Below are positions 1-8,370 of a stretch of 62,187 nt of DNA, piece after piece. The stretch is taken from positions 1 through 62,187 of the forward strand of contig JAFMKB010000008.1 of the NCBI GenBank assembly GCA_017853205.1. The letters are read 5' to 3'. The notes under the pieces were generated by a model. That model was not told the origin of the DNA, ran no database searches, and saw only the letters and a program-made list of their open reading frames with translations. This stretch comes from Gammaproteobacteria bacterium (GTDB lineage Bacteria > Pseudomonadota > Gammaproteobacteria > Pseudomonadales > Pseudohongiellaceae). Positions within the stretch are counted from its first letter, which is position 1. Each line of letters starts with the position of its first letter. The translations under genes and the position numbers were made by a program.

Positions 1-3
1 TTT

Positions 4-63
4 CTAACCGATCTATCTCTAACTGACCTATCTCTAACCGATGTATCTCAAACCGGTCTAACT
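4..63. repeat. 15-bp tandem repeat, four copies
   Basis: Four contiguous 15-bp units lie at 4-18, 19-33, 34-48 and 49-63. The first three are of the form CTAACCGATCTATCT with one to three changes, and the fourth is more diverged. The array may continue to the left of the window. It ends about 60 bp before the mscS start, so it occupies the place of that gene's promoter or leader. No protein is encoded in it. Confidence 0.85.
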
Positions 64-123
64 TTTTAGACTAATCGCGCTAGAATCCTTCGGGATCAAT
101 TGGATGAACTCAGGAAGCTGAAC

Positions 124-930
124 ATGGAATTTTCACAAGAAACGATTATGGCGCTTGCCGTGCAATGGGGCACCTCTCTGGTACTCTCATTGGCGACGCT
201 GATAGCTGGGCTCTTTGTTGCTGGCCTCATAGGTCGACTGCTTGGCACGGTGTTAGATCGTGCGCAGGTAGATCCCTCGCTTCGCAGTTTTCTCTCGAGT
301 CTTACGTCTATCTCGCTCAAGATCCTCGTCTACATTACCGCCTTGAGCGTGCTCGGCATCGAGATGACGTCATTTGTCGCTATTCTCGCTGCTGCTGGAC
401 TCGCCGTGGGTATGGCGCTTTCGGGTACTCTGCAGAATTTCGCGGGAGGCGTGATGATTCTGCTTTTTAAGCCGTTTAAGGTCGGTGATTTTATCGAGGC
501 ACAGGGCTATTCGGGCGTGGTGAAAGAGATTCAGATCTTTATCACTGTCATGACAACAGGCGACAATAAGACGGTACTGATCCCCAACGGAGGATTGGCC
601 AATGGCTCGCTGATTAATTACTCAACACAGCCTCTGCGCAGGGTCGATTGGACCTTCGGCATCGCATACGGTGATGACATCGACAGAGCGTATGAGGTTC
701 TGAGCACGATGCTCGCTGCTGATGAGAAAATACTGCAGGAGCCGGCGCCTTTTGTCGCGCTCGCAAGCCTAGGCGACAGTTCGGTCAACCTTGTGGTTCG
801 TGCGTGGGTGAAAGCGCCGGACTATTGGGAAGTCTATTTTCGCATGAATGAGAATGTGTATCGGAATTTCGGCGAGAATGGATTACACATTCCTTTCCCG
901 CAGTTTGACGTGCATGTTCACGATAGTTAG
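124..930 (+). CDS. mscS: Small-conductance mechanosensitive channel MscS
   Basis: Inner-membrane channel of the MscS family that opens under membrane tension to release solutes after hypo-osmotic shock. It has 268 residues, close to the 286 of E. coli MscS. Hydrophobic helices lie near residues 8-40 and 58-80, followed by the Gly/Ala-rich pore helix with AAGLAVGMALSG and a FKPFKVGDF element. The beta domain contains VLIPNGGLANGSLINYS, and the C-terminus ends FPQFDVHV, all typical of the family. A TTG at 100 is in frame, but the ATG at 124 has AGGAAG six bases upstream and is preferred. It stands alone and is preceded by a tandem repeat array. A second, longer MscS homologue lies at 7373. Confidence 0.93.
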   Translation: MEFSQETIMALAVQWGTSLVLSLATLIAGLFVAGLIGRLLGTVLDRAQVDPSLRSFLSSLTSISLKILVYITALSVLGIEMTSFVAILAAAGLAVGMALSGTLQNFAGGVMILLFKPFKVGDFIEAQGYSGVVKEIQIFITVMTTGDNKTVLIPNGGLANGSLINYSTQPLRRVDWTFGIAYGDDIDRAYEVLSTMLAADEKILQEPAPFVALASLGDSSVNLVVRAWVKAPDYWEVYFRMNENVYRNFGENGLHIPFPQFDVHVHDS

Positions 931-975
931 CACGCACAAGGCACGCGGCAAAGAGCGTAAATTTGCGGCGCAATG

Positions 976-1779
976 CTAGCGAATACAATCAGGTGTTGCG
1001 CCGCGCGCCTGTGCGGCATCGAGTTCGGCCTCCGCTGCAGGCATGCGCAACCGTAGCTCATCCATGCGCGTGCTCGGCGAGGGGTGTGTTGATAGGAGTT
1101 CCGGCGAGCGTTCACCTGCTGAAGCCGCCATGTTTTCCCAGAGGCTTATGCTTTCATCCGGCTCAAACCCGGCCCGCGCCATAAGCGTCAGGCCTATCAC
1201 ATCGGCCTCACTTTCTTGCGTTCGGTTAAACGGCAGAAAGAGACCGAGTTGGGTGCCGACATCGAGTGCGCGCAGCGTAGACTCCGACGCGCCAAGTATT
1301 TGTGCGACACCGAAGCCAACGTTACGAAGCGCTGATTGACTCGCTCGCTCATTGCTGTGACTAGCGAGCACATGACCGACCTCGTGCGCCATGACTGCGG
1401 CGAGCTGATGCTGATTGATTGCGACTTCCAGCAATCCCTCATAGACGCCTATTTTACCGCCAGGTAGCGCAAAAGCATTAACCTGCTCACTTGCAAACAG
1501 GGTGACTTCCCAACGTGTGTTTTCACGCTGCGCCTCCGGCAGAGCCTCGACGACGTGGTCGGCGACACACTGCACATAGCGCGTCGCTCGCTGGTCCTCG
1601 CTCGCGGGTATCTCTGCGCGCATCTGTGAATAGGCGGCTTCGCCTCGTGCGGTCATGTCGGCTTCGGAATACAACACAACCTGACGTCGCTCTAAAGGCG
1701 AACTCGCGCAAGCAGCTAATAGAGACAACAGAACGAGGAGCATGCCTGTTGCTGCGCAGGGGTATAAACGAGTCATCAT
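976..1779 (-). CDS. M48-family metalloprotease, lipoprotein
   Basis: Zinc metallopeptidase of family M48 (the Oma1/BepA/LoiP group), probably anchored to a membrane facing the periplasm and acting in protein quality control. From the preferred start, a hydrophobic signal ends in the lipobox LAAC with Cys24. The zinc motif HEVGH has its first His at residue 132, and the third-ligand region ESEADVIG follows about 50 residues later, as expected for M48. The open frame extends upstream to 1836, but ATG codons at 1779 and 1776 follow AGAGG at a good distance, and only these give a proper lipoprotein signal. There is no TPR region, so it is closer to the short LoiP/YcaL type than to BepA. The substrate is unknown. 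Confidence 0.88.
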   Translation of the reverse strand: MMTRLYPCAATGMLLVLLSLLAACASSPLERRQVVLYSEADMTARGEAAYSQMRAEIPASEDQRATRYVQCVADHVVEALPEAQRENTRWEVTLFASEQVNAFALPGGKIGVYEGLLEVAINQHQLAAVMAHEVGHVLASHSNERASQSALRNVGFGVAQILGASESTLRALDVGTQLGLFLPFNRTQESEADVIGLTLMARAGFEPDESISLWENMAASAGERSPELLSTHPSPSTRMDELRLRMPAAEAELDAAQARGATPDCIR

Positions 1780-1876
1780 CACGACCTCTCCGGCTTTTTG
1801 GAATAGTTTCACAATGCTACTGAACGCCGTTATCACCTAAGTATAGCGCGGACGAACAAGCCGAATCATCACCGCT

Positions 1877-2593
1877 TCATAGCTCGCACTGGGCTGGGTC
1901 GAGCTGTTGGCGAATCTCATTGCCGAGACTATCTCGACTTACATCGAAGCAGTTCCCTTCAATATCTATCAGCAACCGACGTGTGGCTTCAGGAAGGCGC
2001 CTTGGCAGTTCTCTAATGGAAGGTCTGGTAACGATCGGTGTAGTGACTATCGACGTTGCCACAACAGGTGCGGGATTGATGACGGTCTGATAGACCACTG
2101 TGTTCGAATCTCGGCTTCCTCGCCGCGCATCAAATCTGCTGCCATAAATGCGTCCGGATCCGCTGAATGTTGGGCCGAATGTAGGGTAGTAGCTTGAGCG
2201 CCGATAGCCTGTCCTCCGTCGTAAGTCGAATGGACGACCGTGGTGGCCACCATAGTGGAGTGAGCCACGATGATTGCTTGTATAAAATAGGTTGGCGCTT
2301 GACTGATTGCTGCTCAGTAGCGATCCCAACACGACACCTCCGAAAAAACTGCCGCTATCGAAGCGATTGTCGCGTCGATAATCACGTCTGCGCGGCTGGT
2401 TAATACGCTCGTTGCGGTCGCCGTAGTGAGCACGACCGCTCCGATCGGTGTGCCGACTGAAGCCAGGTTTGTCGAACTTGCCACCTCGGCGATCGCCTCT
2501 GTCGTCTGCAAACGCCGTGTTTGCTCCCAAAACTAGTGAGACGGCCATCAGGATGGCGATGCCCGTTTGCGTAATAAGCGTTGATAGCCGCAT
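1877..2593 (-). CDS. Secreted basic Arg/Gly/Ser-rich protein, unknown function
   Basis: I do not recognise this 238-residue protein. An N-terminal signal peptide (residues 1-29) ends AFADD, so it should be exported. The mature part starts with a very basic, Arg/Asp/Gly-rich segment of about 50 residues. A short glycine-rich hydrophobic patch, SFFGGVVLGSLL, follows near residue 83 and may be membrane-associated. A Tyr/Gly/Arg-rich middle leads to a Val/Thr/Pro-rich linker and a C-terminal domain with two Cys (NCFDVSRD and AQCEL) that could form a disulfide. The start is supported by AAAGGAG eight bases upstream. It sits alone between the M48 protease and the LysR gene. Confidence 0.75.
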   Translation of the reverse strand: MRLSTLITQTGIAILMAVSLVLGANTAFADDRGDRRGGKFDKPGFSRHTDRSGRAHYGDRNERINQPRRRDYRRDNRFDSGSFFGGVVLGSLLSSNQSSANLFYTSNHRGSLHYGGHHGRPFDLRRRTGYRRSSYYPTFGPTFSGSGRIYGSRFDARRGSRDSNTVVYQTVINPAPVVATSIVTTPIVTRPSIRELPRRLPEATRRLLIDIEGNCFDVSRDSLGNEIRQQLDPAQCEL

Positions 2594-2716
2594 AGAAATA
2601 ACTCCTTTAGTTGAGGACAGTGAGTTTTCTCGACTTTGAGTCTACCGGGCGGGTCTTAATCTAAACTGAATGAGCAGCGCCTAAGGTTGGAAGCGCTACG
2701 CTTAGACACGGGCAGA

Positions 2717-3601
2717 TTAGTTGCCTAGTTTAGTGATCAGAATCTCTGCGAGTCCGAGCGTTGCGGGTCCTGCCGCGTGTTTGGCGGCGACCAGCAAGTA
2801 AAGCGGTATGTGTCTGTCCATCGGCACACCCAGCGGGATGGGCACAAGACACCCCGTTCTCAGCTCATCTACTATCCATTCTTTTGGTACAAAGGCAAAG
2901 GCAAGCCCGCTTTTTAGGAGTTTTAGGCTAGTTGCAAAATGGCTCACCGTCCAACGCTTCTCAGCTTGTAACCAACCGGCATCGACATTGCGCCGCAGGC
3001 CCGAGTCCCGCAATACGAGTTGGCGATGACCGCGCAGCTCTGTCTCTGAGACTTCACTTCTGCCGAGGCAGAGCGGATGATTGGGTGCCGCTACGGGGAT
3101 AAGTGTGGCGCCGCGGAGCGACCGGCCTGAAAAGCCAACAGGCACTTCGGGCGTAATCACGAGATCGGCTTTGCGCTCTAGCAGCGCTTCGGTAGTGCCA
3201 GACAGCGTGGTTTCGAGCACGCGCATACGCGTGTGCGGGAACTGATCGGAAAATGCAGAAAAAGAGGCCGCGAGCGCGCCGACATCCTGCAGAGCATCGA
3301 TCGCGAGGGTGACTTCAGACTCGAATCCCATCGCGAGCGAGCGTGCAACAGCTTCGGCGTCGCTAGCCTGCTTGAGGAGTTGTTCGGCATGGCGATAAAG
3401 AATTTTTCCTGCCTCTGTTAGGACCGAACGACGTCCTTCGATGCGCAGAACTGGCTGCGGCAGCTGCGTATTGAGCTGCCCAATGGCGTAGCTAATGCTC
3501 GACTGGCTTTTGTTCAGTCTCTCCGCAGCGCGGGCGAACGAGCCCTCATCGACAACGCAGCGGAATGTCTGCCACTGTTCAAGTGTGATCTTCGGGCTCA
3601 T
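2717..3601 (-). CDS. LysR-family transcriptional regulator
   Basis: LysR-type regulator of 294 residues, the usual family length. The N-terminal winged helix-turn-helix covers residues 5-65, with the characteristic SFARAAERLNKSQSSISYAI recognition segment. The rest is a periplasmic-binding-protein-like effector domain with the family's ITPEVPVG and LVLRDSGLR regions. It is divergent from the azoreductase gene; the 150-bp gap contains a perfect inverted repeat matching the T-N11-A box. Autoregulation and control of azoR are therefore likely. The inducer is not known; quinone or electrophile stress would suit the azoreductase and pirin that follow. The start follows GAGG at five bases. Confidence 0.9.
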   Translation of the reverse strand: MSPKITLEQWQTFRCVVDEGSFARAAERLNKSQSSISYAIGQLNTQLPQPVLRIEGRRSVLTEAGKILYRHAEQLLKQASDAEAVARSLAMGFESEVTLAIDALQDVGALAASFSAFSDQFPHTRMRVLETTLSGTTEALLERKADLVITPEVPVGFSGRSLRGATLIPVAAPNHPLCLGRSEVSETELRGHRQLVLRDSGLRRNVDAGWLQAEKRWTVSHFATSLKLLKSGLAFAFVPKEWIVDELRTGCLVPIPLGVPMDRHIPLYLLVAAKHAAGPATLGLAEILITKLGN

Positions 3602-3638
3602 GGGGGCCTCGCGGTGCGGCGCGTGAGTTCACAATTAT

Positions 3639-3653
3639 ATCTAATAATTAGAT
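3639..3653. promoter_or_regulatory. Candidate LysR operator between lysR-type gene and azoR
   Basis: ATCTAATAATTAGAT is a perfect inverted repeat (seven-base arms, one central base) and contains the LysR consensus T-N11-A. A second small palindrome, TAATATTA, directly follows at 3654-3661. Its place in the divergent promoter region of a LysR gene and its neighbour fits a regulator binding site. The assignment rests on position and symmetry only. Confidence 0.65.
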
Positions 3654-3751
3654 TAATATTAGCAGTATTTTGCGCTTTTAAAGCCACTTATTTGTTCTAT
3701 TATCCCGTCAACGCACCTTAATTACCGATCAAAGCAGCGGGAGCCAAGAAA

Positions 3752-4354
3752 ATGACTAAGGTTTTACACATAAACAGCAGCATTACCGGCGATAACAGCG
3801 TGAGTCGTGAACTGAGCCGCGAGCTCATCGAACGGCTCGCCCAAGCCTCGGAGGGTATCGAGCTGATCGAACGGGATTTCAGTAAGGAGCCCATCCCCCA
3901 TTTAGACGGCGCCCGGCTCGGTGCACTTTTCACTCCGGCGGAGGCTAGAAGCGCAGAGCAAAAGGACGCGGTTGCGTTCGCCGATCAATTGATCGATGAG
4001 CTCATGCAGGCTGATACGCTGGTCATCGCGCTGCCAATGTATAACTTCAGCATTCCTTCGATGCTGAAGGCATGGATTGATCATGTGGCGCGCGCGGGCG
4101 TGACATTTCAGTATACCGACACTGGGCCGGTTGGATTGTTGTCGGGGAAAAAAGCGTATCTAGTCAGCGCGCTTGGCGGCAAACATGAAGCGGGCGGCAG
4201 CGACTTTATGCGTCCCTACATGAAGTTGATACTGAATTTCGTCGGTATCACTGATATTGAATTCATCAGCGCCGACGGGCTAAGTATGGGTGATGACCCA
4301 CGGGCCGCCGGACTCGCCGCGGCACGAGAGACGATTAGCCAGATCGCTGCATAG
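3752..4354 (+). CDS. azoR: FMN-dependent NADH:quinone oxidoreductase / azoreductase
   Basis: Cytoplasmic flavodoxin-fold enzyme that reduces quinones and azo compounds by two electrons with NAD(P)H. The 200 residues match the AzoR/AcpD length. The N-terminal phosphate-binding loop INSSITGDNSVSREL, the flavin-contacting MYNFSIPSMLKAWIDH segment near residue 95 and the SALGGKHEAGG loop near 143 are all family signatures. ATG 3752 follows GGGAG at eight bases. It is divergent from the LysR regulator and 90 bp upstream of the pirin gene on the same strand; the trio looks like a quinone/electrophile response unit, which is inference from context. Confidence 0.92.
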   Translation: MTKVLHINSSITGDNSVSRELSRELIERLAQASEGIELIERDFSKEPIPHLDGARLGALFTPAEARSAEQKDAVAFADQLIDELMQADTLVIALPMYNFSIPSMLKAWIDHVARAGVTFQYTDTGPVGLLSGKKAYLVSALGGKHEAGGSDFMRPYMKLILNFVGITDIEFISADGLSMGDDPRAAGLAAARETISQIAA

Positions 4355-4447
4355 CGCGAATCTGAGGAAATAGTTAGTGTTCACTTACACAAAAGAAGCT
4401 GCTGGCTCTGGTTGGCAGGTAATGAAAAGAGTATGACAGAGGTCAAC

Positions 4448-5320
4448 ATGAACAATGCGAAGTACAGGAAAATCGAGGAAGTGCTTGTCGCTCAAAGTGC
4501 GAGCGATGGTGATGGCGTGCGACTCAAGCGCGTCTTCGGCGGTGGTAATCTCTCGCGCTTCGATCCCTTTTTAATGTTGGATGAATTCGGATCCAATGAT
4601 CCAAGCGATTACATCGGTGGGTTTCCGTCCCATCCGCACCGCGGTTTCGAAACGGTAACCTATATGCTCGAGGGGCATATGGAACACCGGGATCACATGG
4701 GCAACGTCGGTCAGCTCATGGCCGGTGATGTGCAGTGGATGAAGGCGGGTGCAGGCGTCATTCATTCGGAAATGCCAAAGCAGGAAGAGGGTCGCATGCG
4801 TGGTTTTCAGCTTTGGGTGAATTTGCCCGCGCGAGAAAAGATGACGCCCGCGCACTACACGGAGCTCGCCGCGGCCTCGATTCCGCAATACGACATAGAT
4901 AACATTCGTGTTAAGGCGATCGCAGGTGGGTTGACTGTCAACAATCAAGCCGTGAAAGGCTCTATTTCTGGGCTTTCAACCGAGCCGGGCTATTTGGACA
5001 TAACCGTTGACCCGTCTGACCAACCCCCAAAGGCGCTTTCGGTTGGCGTGCCAGAGGGCCATACGGCACTTGTGTATGTTTACGAAGGCGAGCTTCAGAT
5101 CGGCGCCGACGCTTATTTGATAAAGGCTGGGAGCCTCGCGCGGCTGAGTCTATCGGGTGACCTCGTCATCCAAGCCAGCGCTAACACCCGTCTGCTGGTC
5201 ATTACCGGCAAACCGATCGGCGAGCCGATCGTGCAGCGCGGGCCGTTTGTCATGAATACGGCCGAGGAGATTCATCAAGCGATTCGAGATTACACTGACG
5301 GAAAACTAGTCGCGGTTTAG
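4448..5320 (+). CDS. Pirin family protein
   Basis: Bicupin of the pirin family (YhaK/YhhW type). Some members are metal-dependent quercetinases and others redox-sensing cofactors; the activity here is not determinable. The N-terminal cupin carries the conserved GGFPSHPHRGFETVTY and the downstream HRDHMGN and GVIHSEMP elements that supply the His/Glu metal ligands. A second cupin occupies the C-terminal half. The frame is open from TTG 4412, but ATG 4448 has AGAGG five bases upstream and starts at the usual point of the family (KYRKIEEV), giving 290 residues. It follows azoR on the same strand. Its stop overlaps the convergent uup stop by 4 bp. Confidence 0.88.
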   Translation: MNNAKYRKIEEVLVAQSASDGDGVRLKRVFGGGNLSRFDPFLMLDEFGSNDPSDYIGGFPSHPHRGFETVTYMLEGHMEHRDHMGNVGQLMAGDVQWMKAGAGVIHSEMPKQEEGRMRGFQLWVNLPAREKMTPAHYTELAAASIPQYDIDNIRVKAIAGGLTVNNQAVKGSISGLSTEPGYLDITVDPSDQPPKALSVGVPEGHTALVYVYEGELQIGADAYLIKAGSLARLSLSGDLVIQASANTRLLVITGKPIGEPIVQRGPFVMNTAEEIHQAIRDYTDGKLVAV

Positions 5321-7245
5321 CCTTCGAGTACTTCCCAGTCGGCGTAGGCTTGAGCGAGAGCTTCCGCAACACTCGCGACCTCTTTGAGGGTTTCGTTAAC
5401 TTGACTCGACTCGCCCTCGTAAAATGTTGGATCAGAGATTAGCGCTTCGAGATGAGCCTGCTGCGCTTCGAGTTCGTCGATACGCTTAAGCGCGGCTTCA
5501 AGCGCGCGCTTCTCGCCATAGCTTAGTTTCTTTTTGGGGGCTGGCCCAGGCGCGCCGAGATCTACTGCAGGCTGAGTGCTTGCGGCCGGCGCCGAACCCT
5601 CGATCGACTGTGTAGCGACGCTTTTCGCTGGGCCGGCCTGTGGCGCAGCAAAGTCACTAAGATTGCCACCGTGACGAACCCAATCGCTATAGCCTCCCAC
5701 GTATTCGCGCACGTTCGAATCTTCTTCGAACACCATTATCGAGGTGACGACGTTATCCATGAATTTTCTGTCGTGGCTAACGAGTAATACGGTGCCGTCG
5801 AACCCGAGCAGCAAATCTTCTAGGAGTTCAAGCGTTTCTATATCGAGGTCGTTGGTTGGTTCGTCCAATACGAGAATGTTGGCGGGGCGGCTAAACACTT
5901 TGGCGAGTATCGCGCGATTCTGTTCACCACCCGACAGTGCTTTGGCGGGTGTTCGTATGCGATCCGGCGTAAACAAAAAATCGCTTAGGTAGCTGATCGC
6001 GTGTTTACGCTTACCACCAATCTCAATGTACTCCTGCCCGCCACACACATTGTCGATAAGGTTTTTCTCGAGGTCCAAGTGTTCGCGCAACTGGTCGAAG
6101 TAGGCTACCTCGAGTTTGGTGCCCAGCTTTACCTTGCCTTCGGTAGGTTCGAGTTGACCCAACAGAATTTTGAGCAGCGTCGACTTGCCCGCGCCGTTAG
6201 CGCCGACAAGACCGATTCGGTCGCCACGCATCACCGTGGTGGAGAGCTTGTTGATGACTAGCTTGTCGCCAAAGCGTTGGGTAATTTCAGTAAGCTCGGC
6301 AACGATTTTGCCGGAACGCTCAGCGCTGCTTACCTGAAAGTTCGCCTTACCCTGCTGTACGCGGCGCTCGCCGCGTTCCTTGCGCATCGCCTCGAGCGCA
6401 CGGACACGGCCCTCGTTACGTGTTCGGCGCGCCTTGATGCCCTGTCTGATCCACACTTCCTCTTCGGCGAGCTTCTTGTCGAAAAGCTTGTTGGCAGTCT
6501 CCTCAGCGGCAAGCTGCTCTGCGCGGTAGCGCAGAAAGCGCTCAAAAGTGCCTTCGAACTGGTAGAGATGCCCACGGTCAAGTTCGACAATCTTATTCGC
6601 AACATTTTGCAAGAAGCTCCGGTCATGCGTAATAAGCATGAGGGCGCCATGATAATCCTGAAGCTGCTTCTCGAGCCATTCGATCGCTGGGATGTCGAGG
6701 TGGTTGGTTGGCTCGTCGAGCAATAAAAGCTCGGGCTCGCGCACCAGTGCGCGGGCGAGGGCAACGCGTTTGCGCCAGCCGCCCGAAAGCTCTTTCATGA
6801 GCTTGTCAGCAGGCAGATCGAGCTGCGAAATGACCGTGTCGACCTTCTGACTCAGGCTCCAGCCATCTTTTGCCTCGAGTGCACTCTGCACGCGTTCGAG
6901 TTGAGTCATGTCGGCGTCCTCGTAATTCGACGTGAGGTGGTGATACTGTTTGAGCAATTCTCCAACCTCTGCGAGGCCATCGGCGACGAGATCGTAAACA
7001 GTTTGCTCGTCGGCATCTGGAAGGTTCTGCTCAAGCCATGCCACCTTTACGCCCGGGCGTAGCCAACGCTCGCCACCGTCGAGCCCCATGATTCCTTCAA
7101 TTACTTTCATCAGGGTGGTTTTGCCGGCGCCGTTGCGGCCGAGAAGGCCAATGCGGGCACCGCGTTTAATTTCGAAATCGACCTCATCTAAAAGCACATG
7201 TGTGCCGAAGTTAAGGGAAGCTTTGTCGAGTCTGAGCAGAGGCAT
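5317..7245 (-). CDS. uup: ABC-F ATPase Uup
   Basis: Soluble ABC-F protein with two ATPase domains; the family acts on ribosomes, and Uup has also been linked to transposon excision and replication intermediates. Domain 1 has Walker A GRNGAGKTTL near residue 40, signature LSGGWRKR and Walker B LLLDEPTNHLD. After the Arg/Lys-rich interdomain linker, domain 2 has GANGAGKSTL, LSGGEQNR and LVLDEPTNDLD. The C-terminal 60 residues form the charged coiled-coil that separates Uup from EttA-type paralogues. Length 642 is normal. No strong ribosome-binding site precedes the ATG. It is a single gene whose 3' end overlaps the pirin gene tail to tail. Confidence 0.94.
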   Translation of the reverse strand: MPLLRLDKASLNFGTHVLLDEVDFEIKRGARIGLLGRNGAGKTTLMKVIEGIMGLDGGERWLRPGVKVAWLEQNLPDADEQTVYDLVADGLAEVGELLKQYHHLTSNYEDADMTQLERVQSALEAKDGWSLSQKVDTVISQLDLPADKLMKELSGGWRKRVALARALVREPELLLLDEPTNHLDIPAIEWLEKQLQDYHGALMLITHDRSFLQNVANKIVELDRGHLYQFEGTFERFLRYRAEQLAAEETANKLFDKKLAEEEVWIRQGIKARRTRNEGRVRALEAMRKERGERRVQQGKANFQVSSAERSGKIVAELTEITQRFGDKLVINKLSTTVMRGDRIGLVGANGAGKSTLLKILLGQLEPTEGKVKLGTKLEVAYFDQLREHLDLEKNLIDNVCGGQEYIEIGGKRKHAISYLSDFLFTPDRIRTPAKALSGGEQNRAILAKVFSRPANILVLDEPTNDLDIETLELLEDLLLGFDGTVLLVSHDRKFMDNVVTSIMVFEEDSNVREYVGGYSDWVRHGGNLSDFAAPQAGPAKSVATQSIEGSAPAASTQPAVDLGAPGPAPKKKLSYGEKRALEAALKRIDELEAQQAHLEALISDPTFYEGESSQVNETLKEVASVAEALAQAYADWEVLEG

Positions 7246-7372
7246 AGTTGGATTGGCTTCTTGGCTGAGAAAATCAGCATGGGATTGAGAGTGCGCATTC
7301 TACCCTAGCGATGGCATGCTGAAGAGCTAATTTAGCATTTATGTTCCACACTATGACGAGTACGATTGCCCT

Positions 7373-8368
7373 ATGGCAAATATCTGGTTAAAAATCATAA
7401 AACCCAGTCGCAGCGCCGCTAAGTGGCTGCTGTTCATGGTACTCATTGCCGTAGTGTCGGCGACGTACCTGGGCTATTTCGATTCGGTGCGCACAGTGCT
7501 CGATACGCCTGCCTTGACGCTTCGAATCGGCAGCTTTGGAATTTCCGCCTACACGCTACTAAGCTCTTTAATAGCTATCGCGTTGGTCTTTTGGACAACG
7601 GCGATTATCGTCGACACCGTTGAACATCGGATTTCGAGGCTTCAGAGCCTGCGGGCGGCGAACCGCGCCTTGGTTCTTAAGCTTGCCCAGATCGTAATCT
7701 ATTTAGTTGCCTTTTTAATTGGACTCGATTTTGTAGGTATTGATCTCACCACGCTTACTGTCTTCAGTGGTGCGGTGGGTATCGGGCTTGGCTTTGGCCT
7801 ACAAAAAATAGCCTCGAACTTTATTTCCGGCCTCATCCTCCTGATGGAAAAATCGATCGAGGAGGGCGACCTCATAGAGCTTTCCGACGGCACGTTCGGC
7901 TTCATACGCCGAGCAAGCGCACGGTATACGCTCGTCGAGACTTTCGATAGCAAGGAAATCCTCGTTCCCAATGAAGACCTGATTACCAGCCGTGTGGTCA
8001 ACTGGACATTCTCCAATGCGAGCGCCCGCGTAGAGGTCGAGGTTGGTGTCTCGTATCACAGCGATATCGAACTCGCCAACGACCTGATTCTCGCCGCGGC
8101 ACGCGAGCATCCAAGGTGTGCGACTCACCCGGAGCCCGCCTGTTTTCTACGCTCCTTCGGCGACAGTGCGGTCAACTTCACCCTACATTTCTGGGTTGAT
8201 GATGTCACTTTAGGACGCTGGCCTCCGCACAGCGAGGTTATGTTTTCGATTTGGCGTAAGTTTAAAGAGCATGGCATTGAAATCCCGTTCCCTCAGCGCG
8301 ATTTGCATATAAAGGGGGCGCTCGATTTCACGCCACCGGTGAAAGCGGCGGCGGATAAGGAAGGATAA
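7373..8368 (+). CDS. MscS-family mechanosensitive ion channel
   Basis: Larger MscS homologue of 331 residues. It has four predicted helices, around residues 17-36, 54-80, 95-120 and 122-150; the last is the pore helix, with SGAVGIGLGFGLQKIASNF and the ISGLILLMEKSIEEGD gate region. The beta domain contains LVPNEDLITSRVVNW and the C-terminus FPQRDLHIKG. Canonical MscS has three helices, so this belongs to an extended subgroup. The CorA/ZntB-type gene starts two bases after its stop, so the two are co-transcribed and may serve ion or osmotic balance together. The start has no strong ribosome-binding site. Confidence 0.88.
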   Translation: MANIWLKIIKPSRSAAKWLLFMVLIAVVSATYLGYFDSVRTVLDTPALTLRIGSFGISAYTLLSSLIAIALVFWTTAIIVDTVEHRISRLQSLRAANRALVLKLAQIVIYLVAFLIGLDFVGIDLTTLTVFSGAVGIGLGFGLQKIASNFISGLILLMEKSIEEGDLIELSDGTFGFIRRASARYTLVETFDSKEILVPNEDLITSRVVNWTFSNASARVEVEVGVSYHSDIELANDLILAAAREHPRCATHPEPACFLRSFGDSAVNFTLHFWVDDVTLGRWPPHSEVMFSIWRKFKEHGIEIPFPQRDLHIKGALDFTPPVKAAADKEG

Positions 8369-8370
8369 GT

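Noticed and set aside
6001-6726. Two plus-strand frames of 86 and 149 codons
   Set aside because: They lie antisense inside uup, whose motifs are unambiguous, and have no ribosome-binding sites.
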